This document shows, in pieces, positions 16,721 through 25,719 of a DNA stretch of 64,000 bases. The position numbers were made by a program, and so were the translations under genes. This stretch comes from JAGNRR01 sp965230665 (GTDB lineage: Bacteria > Bacteroidota > Bacteroidia > Chitinophagales > Chitinophagaceae). The notes beneath the pieces were generated by a model. The model searched no databases and had not been told where the DNA came from. It worked only from the letters and a program-made list of their open reading frames with translations. The stretch covers positions 2,852,001-2,916,000 of the forward strand of contig CBDDLM010000004.1 of assembly GCA_965230665.1 (NCBI GenBank), written 5' to 3'. Within the stretch, counting starts at the first letter, position 1. Every line of letters starts with the position of its first letter.

Positions 16721-17716
16721 TTAATAATTTATTCCAATTAATTTTCTAGCAGCTGTAAGGGTTTCACTAGAACTTGCTCGTGCTTTTTCTTTTCCTTCTT
16801 TCATGATTTTTTGAAGTAAGGAGATGTCATTTTTTAGATTTTCCGCTTTTTCTCTAATGGGTGTTACAAAATGAATCATATCCTCGGCAAGCTGTTTTTT
16901 CATATCGCCGTATCGAATTTCACAATTATTGAAATCAGCCAAGAATTTATCATAATGCTCCGCAGAACTTACAAGTTTCATTAAAGAGAATATATTTTCG
17001 ATATAGTCTGGCATAACCGAATTGGGTTCTGTAGGGCCACCATCGGTTTTGGCTTTCATAACTTTCTTTCTTATTTTATCGTCATCATCGGCTAGGTAAA
17101 TGGTTGCATTCTCATTCTCACTCTTACTCATTTTACCCCTACCATCAAGGCTAGGTATTTTAATAAGATTTTCACCAAAATTAAACGCGGTAGGTTCTGG
17201 GAATAATTCACCATATCTATGATTGAACCGCCCTGCAAAATTTCTTGTCATTTCTAGGTGCTGTTCTTGATCTTTACCTACAGGTACTTTGTGAGCACGG
17301 TGAATAATAATATCTGCAGCCATTAGGCTGGGGTAAGTAAGTAGCCCAGCATTTATATTATCTGGTTGATTTCGAGCTTTATCTTTAAAAGAAGTGGTTT
17401 TCTCCAGTTCGCCTTTATAAGCGAGCATGTTAAGCATTAAGTATAGTTCTGGTATTTCGGGAATGTCACTTTGAACATATAATGCAACTTTTTCAGGGTC
17501 TAGTCCACTCGCAATATTCTCTGCTATTACGCGGTATACGTTTGTTTTCAGCTCCTTAGGATCGGGATGAGTTGTCAATGCATGATAGTCTGCTACGAAA
17601 AAGTAGCAGTTATAATGATCTTGCATTTTTACATAGTTCTGAATGGCTCCAAAATAGTTCCCCAGATGTAAATGTCCTGTACTCCGAATACCACTTACAA
17701 CGACTTCTTTGTTCAT
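16721..17716 (-). CDS. trpS: Tryptophan--tRNA ligase
   Basis: A 331-residue class I aminoacyl-tRNA synthetase, normal length. The HIGH-type motif is HLGN at 17-20 (SGIRSTGHLHLGNYFGAI). KMSKS is at 195-199. Other family stretches are YKGELEKTTSFKDK, YPSLMAADII and VGKDQEQHLEMTR. It charges tRNA-Trp. It is divergent from the metal-importer operon. Confidence 0.96.
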   Translation of the reverse strand: MNKEVVVSGIRSTGHLHLGNYFGAIQNYVKMQDHYNCYFFVADYHALTTHPDPKELKTNVYRVIAENIASGLDPEKVALYVQSDIPEIPELYLMLNMLAYKGELEKTTSFKDKARNQPDNINAGLLTYPSLMAADIIIHRAHKVPVGKDQEQHLEMTRNFAGRFNHRYGELFPEPTAFNFGENLIKIPSLDGRGKMSKSENENATIYLADDDDKIRKKVMKAKTDGGPTEPNSVMPDYIENIFSLMKLVSSAEHYDKFLADFNNCEIRYGDMKKQLAEDMIHFVTPIREKAENLKNDISLLQKIMKEGKEKARASSSETLTAARKLIGINY

Positions 17717-17745
17717 AGCCTGCGAATTTACATTCTACTTCGTTT

Positions 17746-17780
17746 TTTGAAACTTCTTTTCAGTAAATGCTTTAAATTTG
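17746..17780 (+). promoter_or_regulatory. Promoter of the metal ABC importer operon
   Basis: TTTG at 17746-17749 and TAAATTTG at 17773-17780 form a -33/-7 pair with a 23-base spacer, slightly long. Transcription would begin near 17785, at the start of the palindrome at 17786-17801. Confidence 0.55.
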
Positions 17781-17785
17781 TAAAT

Positions 17786-17801
17786 GTTAGTATATGCTAA
17801 C
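17786..17801. promoter_or_regulatory. Candidate DtxR/MntR-type operator
   Basis: GTTAG-TATATG-CTAAC is an inverted repeat with 5-bp arms and a nearly symmetric centre, at the predicted transcription start of the operon. TTAG/CTAA arms resemble DtxR-family operators. The downstream permease at 19527 carries a DtxR-like domain. The palindrome covers the upstream ATG at 17784, favouring the start at 17817. Confidence 0.5.
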
Positions 17802-17816
17802 TTTATAAAAATAGGT

Positions 17817-18740
17817 ATGAAACAATTTATAGGAATTATTCTTTTGAGTCTGGTCATGCTCTCATCCTGTGCTCCAAAAGAAGAGCGATCTGATCAGGAC
17901 CGGTTGTATATAGTAACGACAACACAAATGATTGCAGATATGGTACGTAACCTTGCTGGAGATCGTGCAGAAGTTATTAGTCTAATGGGACCCGGGGTAG
18001 ATCCGCATTTTTATAAAGCAACTCAGGGAGATCTTAAAAGACTAAAAGATGCTGATATTATTTTTTACAATGGGCTTCATCTAGAAGGAAAGATGCAAAG
18101 TATTTTCGAAAAGTTTGCACGACAGAAAACTGTTGTAGCTGTCTCGGTGGATATTCCTCGATCGGATCTTTTACTATTATCTTCAGAAGGAGACGAAACT
18201 TTATATGATCCTCACATTTGGCATAGCATTGAACTTTGGAAACAAATTATTCCAACGATTACGAAAACAATAATAGAAAAGGATAAGCCACATGCCAAAC
18301 AGTATAGAGGAAACAAGGAAAGCGTTTCGAAGAAATTGGCTGCATTGAACGATCAAATTATTAAAGAAGTAAATACAATTCCTAAACAACATCGTCTATT
18401 AATTACTTCGCACGATGCCTTTAACTATTATGGAAGAAATTACAATATTGAAGTAAAAGGTTTACAAGGCATTTCCACAGTAGCAGAAATTGGAATAAAG
18501 GATATTACAAAAATGGTTGATCTCATTATAAGTAGAAAGATTAAATCCGTTTTTGTAGAATCTTCTGTGAACGAACGAAACCTGAAAGCCGTAATTGAAG
18601 GGTGCAAAAAGAAAGGTTGGGAAGTGAATATTGGCGGTACTCTTTTTTCTGATGCTATGGGAAAGGATGGAACAGTAGAAGGTACTTATATAGGTATGAT
18701 CAAACACAATACAAATGCCATAATAAAAGCTCTCAAATGA
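17817..18740 (+). CDS. Metal ABC transporter substrate-binding lipoprotein (cluster A-I, TroA/ZnuA/MntC type)
   Basis: Start at 17817 gives a lipoprotein signal (MKQFIGIILLSLVMLSSC) with the lipidated cysteine at residue 18, 307 residues in all. The binding-protein features are GPGVDPHFYKATQGDLK (first His ligand), YDPHIWHSIELWKQI (second His), LITSHDAFNYYGR (third His), and the C-terminal aspartate in TLFSDAMG. It captures Mn, Zn or Fe for the importer encoded by the next three genes. The H-H-H-D ligand set fits TroA/MntC; exact metal is uncertain. Confidence 0.9.
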   Translation: MKQFIGIILLSLVMLSSCAPKEERSDQDRLYIVTTTQMIADMVRNLAGDRAEVISLMGPGVDPHFYKATQGDLKRLKDADIIFYNGLHLEGKMQSIFEKFARQKTVVAVSVDIPRSDLLLLSSEGDETLYDPHIWHSIELWKQIIPTITKTIIEKDKPHAKQYRGNKESVSKKLAALNDQIIKEVNTIPKQHRLLITSHDAFNYYGRNYNIEVKGLQGISTVAEIGIKDITKMVDLIISRKIKSVFVESSVNERNLKAVIEGCKKKGWEVNIGGTLFSDAMGKDGTVEGTYIGMIKHNTNAIIKALK

Positions 18741-18741
18741 T

Positions 18742-19527
18742 ATGATTGTTCAAGTAGAAAATCCTGTTTTAGAAGTACATGATCTAACGGTTAGTTATGA
18801 TAAGAAACCTGTATTATGGAATATAGATTTTAGTATTCCTAAAGGGAAGCTCGTTGGAATCATTGGACCCAATGGAGCGGGTAAATCAACTATGTTGAAA
18901 TCGGTAATGGGATTAGTTGACAAACAAAGTGGATATGTGAAAGTTTTTAATCAGGAACTTGATGACGTGAGAGAGCGGATTAGCTATGTCCCACAACGGG
19001 AATCGGTAGACTGGGATTTCCCTGCCAGTGTTTTAGATGTAGTACTTATGGGACGTTATGGAAGAAGAGGTCTTTTTAAAAGAGTTACTAAAGAGGACAA
19101 GGAAATTGCCATGGAAAGTCTAGCCAAAGTGAATATGCAAGATTATGCTGCACGTCAGATTGCACAACTTTCGGGCGGACAACAACAACGTGTTTTTATT
19201 GCACGTTCCTTGGCCCAACAAGCAAACCTTTATTTGATGGATGAACCTTTCGCTGGGGTCGATGCTTCTGCCGAGAGTTCTATTTTGAATTTATTGCAGG
19301 AAATGCGTGCGGAGCAGAAAACAATCATGGTAGTCCATCATGATTTACAATCTGCTTATGAATATTTTGACTGGATTGTATTACTTAATATGCGATTAGT
19401 TGCTTCAGGTTCAAAAGAAGAAGTATTTACCCCTGAGTTACTTCAGGAAACCTATGGAGGTAAATTGACTTTATTGGATAGTTTGTCTAATTTCATTAGA
19501 AGAAAAGAATACCCTATTAAAGGATAA
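18742..19527 (+). CDS. Metal ABC transporter ATP-binding protein
   Basis: A 261-residue ABC ATPase. Walker A is GPNGAGKST, the Q-loop region is VPQRESVDWDFP, the signature is LSGGQQQR, Walker B is LYLMDEPF and the switch histidine is in VVHHD. It powers the metal importer whose binding lipoprotein gene ends 1 base upstream. Its stop overlaps the ATG of the next gene (ATGA at 19527). Confidence 0.94.
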   Translation: MIVQVENPVLEVHDLTVSYDKKPVLWNIDFSIPKGKLVGIIGPNGAGKSTMLKSVMGLVDKQSGYVKVFNQELDDVRERISYVPQRESVDWDFPASVLDVVLMGRYGRRGLFKRVTKEDKEIAMESLAKVNMQDYAARQIAQLSGGQQQRVFIARSLAQQANLYLMDEPFAGVDASAESSILNLLQEMRAEQKTIMVVHHDLQSAYEYFDWIVLLNMRLVASGSKEEVFTPELLQETYGGKLTLLDSLSNFIRRKEYPIKG

Positions 19528-20831
19528 TGAAAGAGCTGATTGAATTTTTAAGTCTTTCGAATGCCAATGTACGCTATGTGGTCCTTGGGGTAATGCTCTT
19601 AGGCGCAAGTACGGCAGTCGTTGGTTGTTTTACATTTCTTCGTAAAAAATCTTTAGTAGGCGATGCTGTTGCACATGCTGTATTACCTGGTATTTGTTTA
19701 GCGTTTATTCTATCACAAGTCAAGCACCCCCTCGTTTTATTACTCGGAGCTTTTGTTTCGGGTTGGCTTAGTATTCTAAGCATAGATTTTATAAGCAAAA
19801 GGTCCCGTATAAAGGCCGATGCTTCAATAGCCATTGTGCTTACCGTTTTTTTTGGGGTAGGTATTATGTTACTTACTTATATTCAGTCTTTAGGAAATGC
19901 TGCTCAATCAGGCATTGATCACTTCTTGTTTGGTCAAGCGGCGGCCTTGGTCGGTAATGATGTAATCATGTTGGCTATTGTTTGTGTAATTTTAGTGCTC
20001 ACTGTTTACTTGTTGTTTAAAGAGTTTACCGTAGTAAGTTTTGATGCAGCTTATGCAGCATCGCTTGGTTTGCCTGTTCGTTCTATAGAGTTTATTCTTT
20101 CTACCTTAACCGTATTTGCTATTGCGGTTGGTATTCAGGCCGTAGGGGTTGTGCTCATGGCGGCTATGCTTATTACACCAGCTGCTGCTGCTAGATATTG
20201 GACTAATAAACTTCCTCTTATGGTTATGTTAGCCGCTTTTTTTGGTGCTTTTTCTGGTTTGTTTGGAAGCTACATTTCATATACCGCTCCCAAAATGCCA
20301 ACAGGCCCATGGGTCATTATCGCAATAACCATTATAGCTTTCATATCAATGTCTTTTGCTCCGGAAAGAGGATTTTATTTTAAGTGGCTTGGAAAGAAAA
20401 GAAAGGCGAATCGAACTATGGATGAAAACCTGCTTAAAATATTTTTTCATCTTGGTGAACAGGAACAAAATTTGACGAGTGCACGTACAATAACGGATTT
20501 ACAGAATAGAAGATATTTTGAAGAAAAAAGGATAAGGTCATCTTTGAAAAGGTTGGATAAAAAAGGTCTGGTACAAGAAGATGAAGGGAGGTGGTCTTTG
20601 CTCAAGGAAGGAATACTAGAAGCAAAACGTATCGCTAAACTGCATAGATTATGGGAGATGTATATGAGTACGTTTCTTAGAATACCACCAGATCATGTGC
20701 ATGAGGGTGCGGAAAGTTTGGAACATTTTTTTACGCCCAAGCTCGAAGCTATGTTAGAGGAACAGTTGAACTACCCCAAAACGGACCCTCACGATAAACC
20801 AATTCCGTATACACAAAAAACTGAATTATGA
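19527..20831 (+). CDS. Metal ABC permease fused to a DtxR/MntR-like regulatory domain
   Basis: A 434-residue fusion. Residues 1-280 are an ABC-3 family permease with about eight helices (GDAVAHAVLPGICLAF is the family signature). After a basic linker, 300-365 resemble a winged helix and 366-425 the DtxR metal-binding/dimerisation domain. H373, E396, E399 and H400 (KLHRLWEMY, HEGAESLEHFF) align with MntR metal ligands, while one N-terminal ligand position holds leucine. A membrane-tethered metal sensor controlling import is plausible but inferred. It overlaps both neighbours by 4 bases or fewer. Confidence 0.9.
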   Translation: MKELIEFLSLSNANVRYVVLGVMLLGASTAVVGCFTFLRKKSLVGDAVAHAVLPGICLAFILSQVKHPLVLLLGAFVSGWLSILSIDFISKRSRIKADASIAIVLTVFFGVGIMLLTYIQSLGNAAQSGIDHFLFGQAAALVGNDVIMLAIVCVILVLTVYLLFKEFTVVSFDAAYAASLGLPVRSIEFILSTLTVFAIAVGIQAVGVVLMAAMLITPAAAARYWTNKLPLMVMLAAFFGAFSGLFGSYISYTAPKMPTGPWVIIAITIIAFISMSFAPERGFYFKWLGKKRKANRTMDENLLKIFFHLGEQEQNLTSARTITDLQNRRYFEEKRIRSSLKRLDKKGLVQEDEGRWSLLKEGILEAKRIAKLHRLWEMYMSTFLRIPPDHVHEGAESLEHFFTPKLEAMLEEQLNYPKTDPHDKPIPYTQKTEL

Positions 20832-21700
20832 GTGATGCTTTTTGGATTATCATAACGGGTGCTTTAGTGGCAAGTTCTTGCGCTTTATTAGGGTGCTTTT
20901 TGGTCCTTAGAAAGATGTCTATGATAGGGGATGCAATATCTCATGCTGTATTACCTGGTATTGTGATCGCCTTTTTAATCAGTGGGTCAAGAAGTTCATT
21001 ACCCATGTTGATTGGAGCTGCACTCGTAGGTGTGCTCACAACATTTCTTATAGAATTTATAAGTAAGAAAGCTAAAATGCAGAATGATGCTGCCATAGGC
21101 TTGGTATTTACATTTTTGTTCGCTGTGGGCATTATCTTACTCACGTTGTTTGCCGATCAAATGGATATAGATGCTGATTGTGTACTGCATGGTGAAATTC
21201 TGTTTGTTCCTCTAGATTTGTTGGTCACAGGTACTTTTTTAGATTCAATTCCTCGAAAAATATGGATACTTCTGATTGTATTTATTATTGTTATAAGCGT
21301 ATTATCCTTGGGATATAAGGGGTTCTTTATTACAACCTTTGACCCGTTTTATGCAGTTTCTATAGGCGTGTCAACCGTTATTTGGCATTACCTTCTTATG
21401 ACAATGGTATCCTTAGTCACCGTAGTTTCGTTTGAATCTGTAGGTGCTATTCTCGTTGTTGCATTTCTTGTGATTCCAGCTGCTATAGCATACCTTTTCA
21501 CAGATAGTTTATTGCGAATGTTGGGGATAGCCGTATTTGTTGGAATACTATCATCGATTACTGGTTTCTATTTGTCAAAATACTTAGATAGTTCTATTCC
21601 TGGTGCGATGACCAGTATGCTTGGTTTGTTTTTTTTATTATCTTTTTTGTTGGCTCCAAAATATGGGTTGTTTTCTAGGAAATTTAGTAGAAAAGTGTAG
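20828..21700 (+). CDS. Second metal ABC transporter permease
   Basis: A 290-residue ABC-3 family permease with about eight helices. It has the same signature GDAISHAVLPGIVIAF as the previous gene but no C-terminal regulatory domain. It starts inside the end of the fusion gene (ATGA overlap). Two unlike permeases with one ATPase and one binding protein match the TroABCD/MntABCD arrangement for Mn/Fe/Zn uptake. Confidence 0.93.
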   Translation: MSDAFWIIITGALVASSCALLGCFLVLRKMSMIGDAISHAVLPGIVIAFLISGSRSSLPMLIGAALVGVLTTFLIEFISKKAKMQNDAAIGLVFTFLFAVGIILLTLFADQMDIDADCVLHGEILFVPLDLLVTGTFLDSIPRKIWILLIVFIIVISVLSLGYKGFFITTFDPFYAVSIGVSTVIWHYLLMTMVSLVTVVSFESVGAILVVAFLVIPAAIAYLFTDSLLRMLGIAVFVGILSSITGFYLSKYLDSSIPGAMTSMLGLFFLLSFLLAPKYGLFSRKFSRKV

Positions 21701-21815
21701 CTGCCGCTAAATGATCTGCTACAAGTTTTTATAAGCAGTCTTAGACGTTCAAATGTATAGGTAGTTAAAGTGTTGGTGAAATGCTAAAACGTGTAACTCA
21801 TAATATGATGCAACT

Positions 21816-21823
21816 TATCTTTG
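21816..21823 (+). promoter_or_regulatory. -7 box of the DUF3857 gene pair
   Basis: TATCTTTG matches TAnnTTTG and lies 16 bases before the ATG at 21840. Confidence 0.55.
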
Positions 21824-21839
21824 ATGAGAACATTTTAGT

Positions 21840-23753
21840 ATGCTAGATAAGTTAAGTTCATTGTGTTTTCTTTTATTGTTGAGTCAATTGCTGATTGCTC
21901 AAGATGTAAATATTGATTTTTCGGATGAAAAGGCGGTTATTTCTAATTTTGAAGAACAACTGATCATATCCTATAGTAAGGCAGGAAAATTAGAAGCTAC
22001 GACAACAGTTGTACAACAGACTAAATTACAAAAAAGTGAAGGGTTGGGTTTGCTAGCAGATAAAGATATCTATCATAGTTTTTTTAGTGAACTGGGCAAC
22101 CTAAACGCCTATACGATAAAGGCAGGAACGAAGAATAAAAAAATTCCGATCCTAAAGAAAGAAACTAAGAGTGACCGCTCCAGCTATGTTTTCTATGAAG
22201 ACGGTAAGGTTACAACGTTGTACTATGGTGGTCTTGAACTTGGAGCGAGTACCTATCTTCAATATGATAAGCACCATAAAGACATTAATATTCTGCCGTC
22301 TAAGTTTGTCCAGTATTCTATGCCCATAAAAAAATTTATGTATCAGGTGGTTACACCTGCGGAGTTAAACATCCGTTTTGCCAAAAGATTCTATGGGTCG
22401 AACAACATAAAATATTCTGTACGTCATAAAAAGAATAAAACGATTCATACTTTTAAAGGGGCTGATATACCTGCATATGATCCGCCAGAGTATGCCCCTT
22501 CTATTAAGCACTACATGCCGCATATTATTCCGATAATAGAAGATTATGTTGACCCTATAAAACGGAAGAAAATAGTTGTACACAGAACAGTTGACGATTT
22601 ATACAATTACTATCAATCCTACATGACCCAAGCAAATATGACTCCAGATCCATCCCTCAAAAAAATGTCAATGGATATAGTTGGTGATAGAAGAACGGAC
22701 AAGGAAAAGGCTATGGCTATCTTTAATTGGGTGAAAGCAAAAATTAAATACGTTGCTTTTGAGGACGGGTATGGCGGTTTTGTACCAAGACTAGCTAAAG
22801 ATGTTTGTAGTAAGCGCTACGGAGATTGTAAGGATATGTCGACGCTCTTAGTACATCTATTAAGAAGTCAAAATTTGAAAGCATATCATACTTGGGTGGG
22901 AACAAGAAGTATTCCTTATAGCTATACAGAAGTACCAACAACGGCATCGGATAATCATATGATTTGTGCTCTTGATCTTGACGGAACATGGTTCGTTCTT
23001 GACGCTACCTCTAGCTTTATTCCGTTTGGGTATGTGCCAGATAACCTTCAAGGAAAAGAGGCGCTCATCGGAATAAATAAGGATTCCTTCATTATTAAAA
23101 AATTACCTATTGCACCAGCTAGTCAGAATACAATTGCTGATACTACATGGATGGAGATAAAAAATAAGCGTTTGCAAGGCAATATTCATTTAGTTGTCAA
23201 AGGTTATAAAGCCATTGAAATGAAAACTTATTTATCTTATAAGGATACTGACGACAAAGAAGATTATATAAAACGTTTTTTATATCGAGGAAATAATAAA
23301 TGCTTACTGGATCATGTAAAATGGAGTTTTCCTAGTGAAGAATCTATGGATATTGTAGCTACATTTAAGCTTGACAATTATTTACAAGAGGTAAGTGGCG
23401 ACATTTATTTGAATACACTTTTGACCAAATTCTTTTCTGGTTATAGAATTAAAGAAGAGAAAAGAACAGCGAAGGTGGATAATCAATGGGCAACTCAAGT
23501 GTCTTATATTTCATATCTAAAACTACCGGTTGGATATAAGGTTCATTATAAACCTGAGAACATAAACCTATCAGTTAATCAGCATTACACTGCCGATATT
23601 CGTTTTAAAGAAAGGACCGGTGGTGTGTTGGAGTCGAAACTAAATGTGTCTTACGATGTTGTGGATATTGAACCTAAGCAGCTAAAGGATCATAATGAGT
23701 TAGTCAGTCGTCTTGAAGAAACATATAAGGAAGTGGTCCATCTCAAAAAATAG
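21840..23753 (+). CDS. DUF3857 protein with intact transglutaminase-like domain
   Basis: A 637-residue exported protein with a signal peptide (residues 1-20, ending LLIAQ). The N-terminal DUF3857 region precedes a transglutaminase-like domain. Its papain-type triad is complete: C330 (YGDCKDMS), H373 (SDNHMICAL) and D388 (FVLDATSSF). A beta-rich C-terminal domain follows. Such proteins are predicted periplasmic or surface cysteine peptidases/transglutaminases of unknown substrate. Its partner starts 3 bases downstream. Confidence 0.85.
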   Translation: MLDKLSSLCFLLLLSQLLIAQDVNIDFSDEKAVISNFEEQLIISYSKAGKLEATTTVVQQTKLQKSEGLGLLADKDIYHSFFSELGNLNAYTIKAGTKNKKIPILKKETKSDRSSYVFYEDGKVTTLYYGGLELGASTYLQYDKHHKDINILPSKFVQYSMPIKKFMYQVVTPAELNIRFAKRFYGSNNIKYSVRHKKNKTIHTFKGADIPAYDPPEYAPSIKHYMPHIIPIIEDYVDPIKRKKIVVHRTVDDLYNYYQSYMTQANMTPDPSLKKMSMDIVGDRRTDKEKAMAIFNWVKAKIKYVAFEDGYGGFVPRLAKDVCSKRYGDCKDMSTLLVHLLRSQNLKAYHTWVGTRSIPYSYTEVPTTASDNHMICALDLDGTWFVLDATSSFIPFGYVPDNLQGKEALIGINKDSFIIKKLPIAPASQNTIADTTWMEIKNKRLQGNIHLVVKGYKAIEMKTYLSYKDTDDKEDYIKRFLYRGNNKCLLDHVKWSFPSEESMDIVATFKLDNYLQEVSGDIYLNTLLTKFFSGYRIKEEKRTAKVDNQWATQVSYISYLKLPVGYKVHYKPENINLSVNQHYTADIRFKERTGGVLESKLNVSYDVVDIEPKQLKDHNELVSRLEETYKEVVHLKK

Positions 23754-23756
23754 AAA

Positions 23757-25718
23757 ATGAATATATTGAAAAGTAGTCTTGTGATCTTATTTATTGCCAT
23801 TGTATCTCAAAGTTTTGGGCAGAAATTATTTTCATTCAATCCAAAGGCAGAATTACACGCTATTCCTAAAGCTTATGAGAAGGAATCGGCTATTTATTTG
23901 CGTTCCGATCGTATGGTCGATTTTGCAGTAGTTAACCAAGGTGGAACGAATCAAGTTCGTAAGATGAATAAAGTCCATTGGTTAGTAAAAGTTCTCGATA
24001 ACAAAGGAGTGGAGGCCTTTAATACAATGCACTTACCTATAAGTGAGTATAGAACGTACACAAATATTAAGGCACGATGTATAACATCTAAGGGAAAGCT
24101 TATAGAAATAACAAAAGATAAAATAAGAAAGCAAAAAGATGATGCTGGTCGGGAAGAGTATTTTATTGCTTTTGAAGGAGTAGATGCAGGGTCGGAGATT
24201 GAGTTCTTATTGGAATCAGAAGCTTTTGTAAATCAATTAGAAGGTCAGAGTACTTTTACTTCTAACTTCCCAATTCTGTCAGGTACATTTCAGTTAGAAG
24301 TGCCAGATCATTTAGTTTTTGAAGTGAAAGGGTATAATGGGTTTGTTGACCTGAAAACAGATACATTAATAGAAAAAGAAAGAATTCAGCATACAATATC
24401 CTTGAAAAATTCTAAGCCTTTACCTAAAGAATCCTATGGGAATTCTTTTTTTCTAGAACCTAGGGTTGGTTATCGGCTTGCTTATAATCCTGGAAACACT
24501 GGAGATGTAAGAATTAATTCGTGGGATGATTTAGCACAGGCGCTGCAAAGGGTCTATTTTCAGTCTGATAAAAAAGATCAAAAACGGATTAAGAAATTCT
24601 TGAATGATCATAAGATTAAGCGATCTCTCCCAGTGAAAGATAGAATTGTAAGAATAGAAGAAGTTATCAAAACTAATTTTGTTATGAGTGAGGAACTAGC
24701 ATCAACCCAAACCATTGCGGAATTAATAAAGAATAAAACGGGTAATTCTCGTATGATTACAAAGTTATATGCAGCTTGTTTTGACTTAATGGGTGTGGGT
24801 TATTCCTTAGGGCTAAGTTGTAATCGTTATGAGCATCAGTTGGATGAGTCTTTTGAAATTTGGAGTGAACTTGATATTTTTTTGTTCAAATTTGATGATC
24901 TTGATGGTTATCTAATGCCTCAAAATGTAAGTTTAAGGTATCCACTTGTACCACTCGCTTTATATGGTAATAAGGCTGTTTTTTGTAGAAGAAATGCTCA
25001 GCATGAAGATGCATCAAAAACTAAGGCTGATATTGATGTCATAAAATCGCTACCCGCTATTAAAAATAGCTCGATTATGAAAATAGATGTATCCTTTGAC
25101 AAGAAAAATATGGACCCTATTGTTACTACACAAACAGAGTACTATGGATTATCGGCAGCACAATATCGGCCTATTTTCTCTTTTATTCCTGAGAAGAAAC
25201 ATAAAGAGATTCTTATGGAAATAGCAGGAATTAAAGAAAAGGAAGAAAACGTTAGATCGTATGGGATCAAAGATTACGAATTGACAAATATTCCTAAAGA
25301 GGTACCCTGTGTCATTTCAACAACTGTTGTCAGTCCACAGTGGCTTTCGAAGGCGGGACCAACTTACTTGTTTAAAGTAGGGGAAACTATAGGTCGTCAA
25401 GCAGAGATGTATGAAGAAGAAGACCCAAGAGTGTTACCAATTGATATTCAATTTACGCATCATCTAATCCGCAACATTACGATTGATCTTATGCCGGGGT
25501 ATAAAGTCAAAAATCTTGATGATATTATTATTGACAAGCAATTTGGAGACTATGGTTTTGTGTCTTCTTACAAGATCAAGGAAAACAAACTTTTAATTAG
25601 TATAGATGAGTATTATAAGAGGCTTGAATTTCCTAAAGAGCAAATTGAAAGTTTTCGTTCTGTAATTAATGCAGCAGCAGATTTCAACAAAGTAACTTTA
25701 GTGCTAGAGAAGGAATAA
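23757..25718 (+). CDS. DUF3857 protein with degenerate transglutaminase-like domain
   Basis: A 653-residue exported paralogue of the preceding protein, with a signal peptide (residues 1-22, ending SFGQ). The DUF3857 part is recognisable (DNKGVEAFNTMHLPISEYRT). The transglutaminase-like region (about 300-400) aligns with the upstream protein, but the catalytic Cys is replaced by S331 (TGNSRMITKLY), and the His and Asp are also lost. It is probably a non-catalytic partner. It ends 1 base from the convergent aquaporin gene, with no terminator between them. Confidence 0.8.
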   Translation: MNILKSSLVILFIAIVSQSFGQKLFSFNPKAELHAIPKAYEKESAIYLRSDRMVDFAVVNQGGTNQVRKMNKVHWLVKVLDNKGVEAFNTMHLPISEYRTYTNIKARCITSKGKLIEITKDKIRKQKDDAGREEYFIAFEGVDAGSEIEFLLESEAFVNQLEGQSTFTSNFPILSGTFQLEVPDHLVFEVKGYNGFVDLKTDTLIEKERIQHTISLKNSKPLPKESYGNSFFLEPRVGYRLAYNPGNTGDVRINSWDDLAQALQRVYFQSDKKDQKRIKKFLNDHKIKRSLPVKDRIVRIEEVIKTNFVMSEELASTQTIAELIKNKTGNSRMITKLYAACFDLMGVGYSLGLSCNRYEHQLDESFEIWSELDIFLFKFDDLDGYLMPQNVSLRYPLVPLALYGNKAVFCRRNAQHEDASKTKADIDVIKSLPAIKNSSIMKIDVSFDKKNMDPIVTTQTEYYGLSAAQYRPIFSFIPEKKHKEILMEIAGIKEKEENVRSYGIKDYELTNIPKEVPCVISTTVVSPQWLSKAGPTYLFKVGETIGRQAEMYEEEDPRVLPIDIQFTHHLIRNITIDLMPGYKVKNLDDIIIDKQFGDYGFVSSYKIKENKLLISIDEYYKRLEFPKEQIESFRSVINAAADFNKVTLVLEKE

Positions 25719-25719
25719 T

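Noticed and set aside
17784..17816. Earlier ATG for the metal-binding lipoprotein
   Set aside because: It falls in the palindrome at the predicted transcription start and would spoil the lipoprotein signal; 17817 is better.
21701..21839. Terminator after the metal importer operon
   Set aside because: Short complementary pieces (CTGCT...AGCAG) exist, but there is no convincing stem with a T run.
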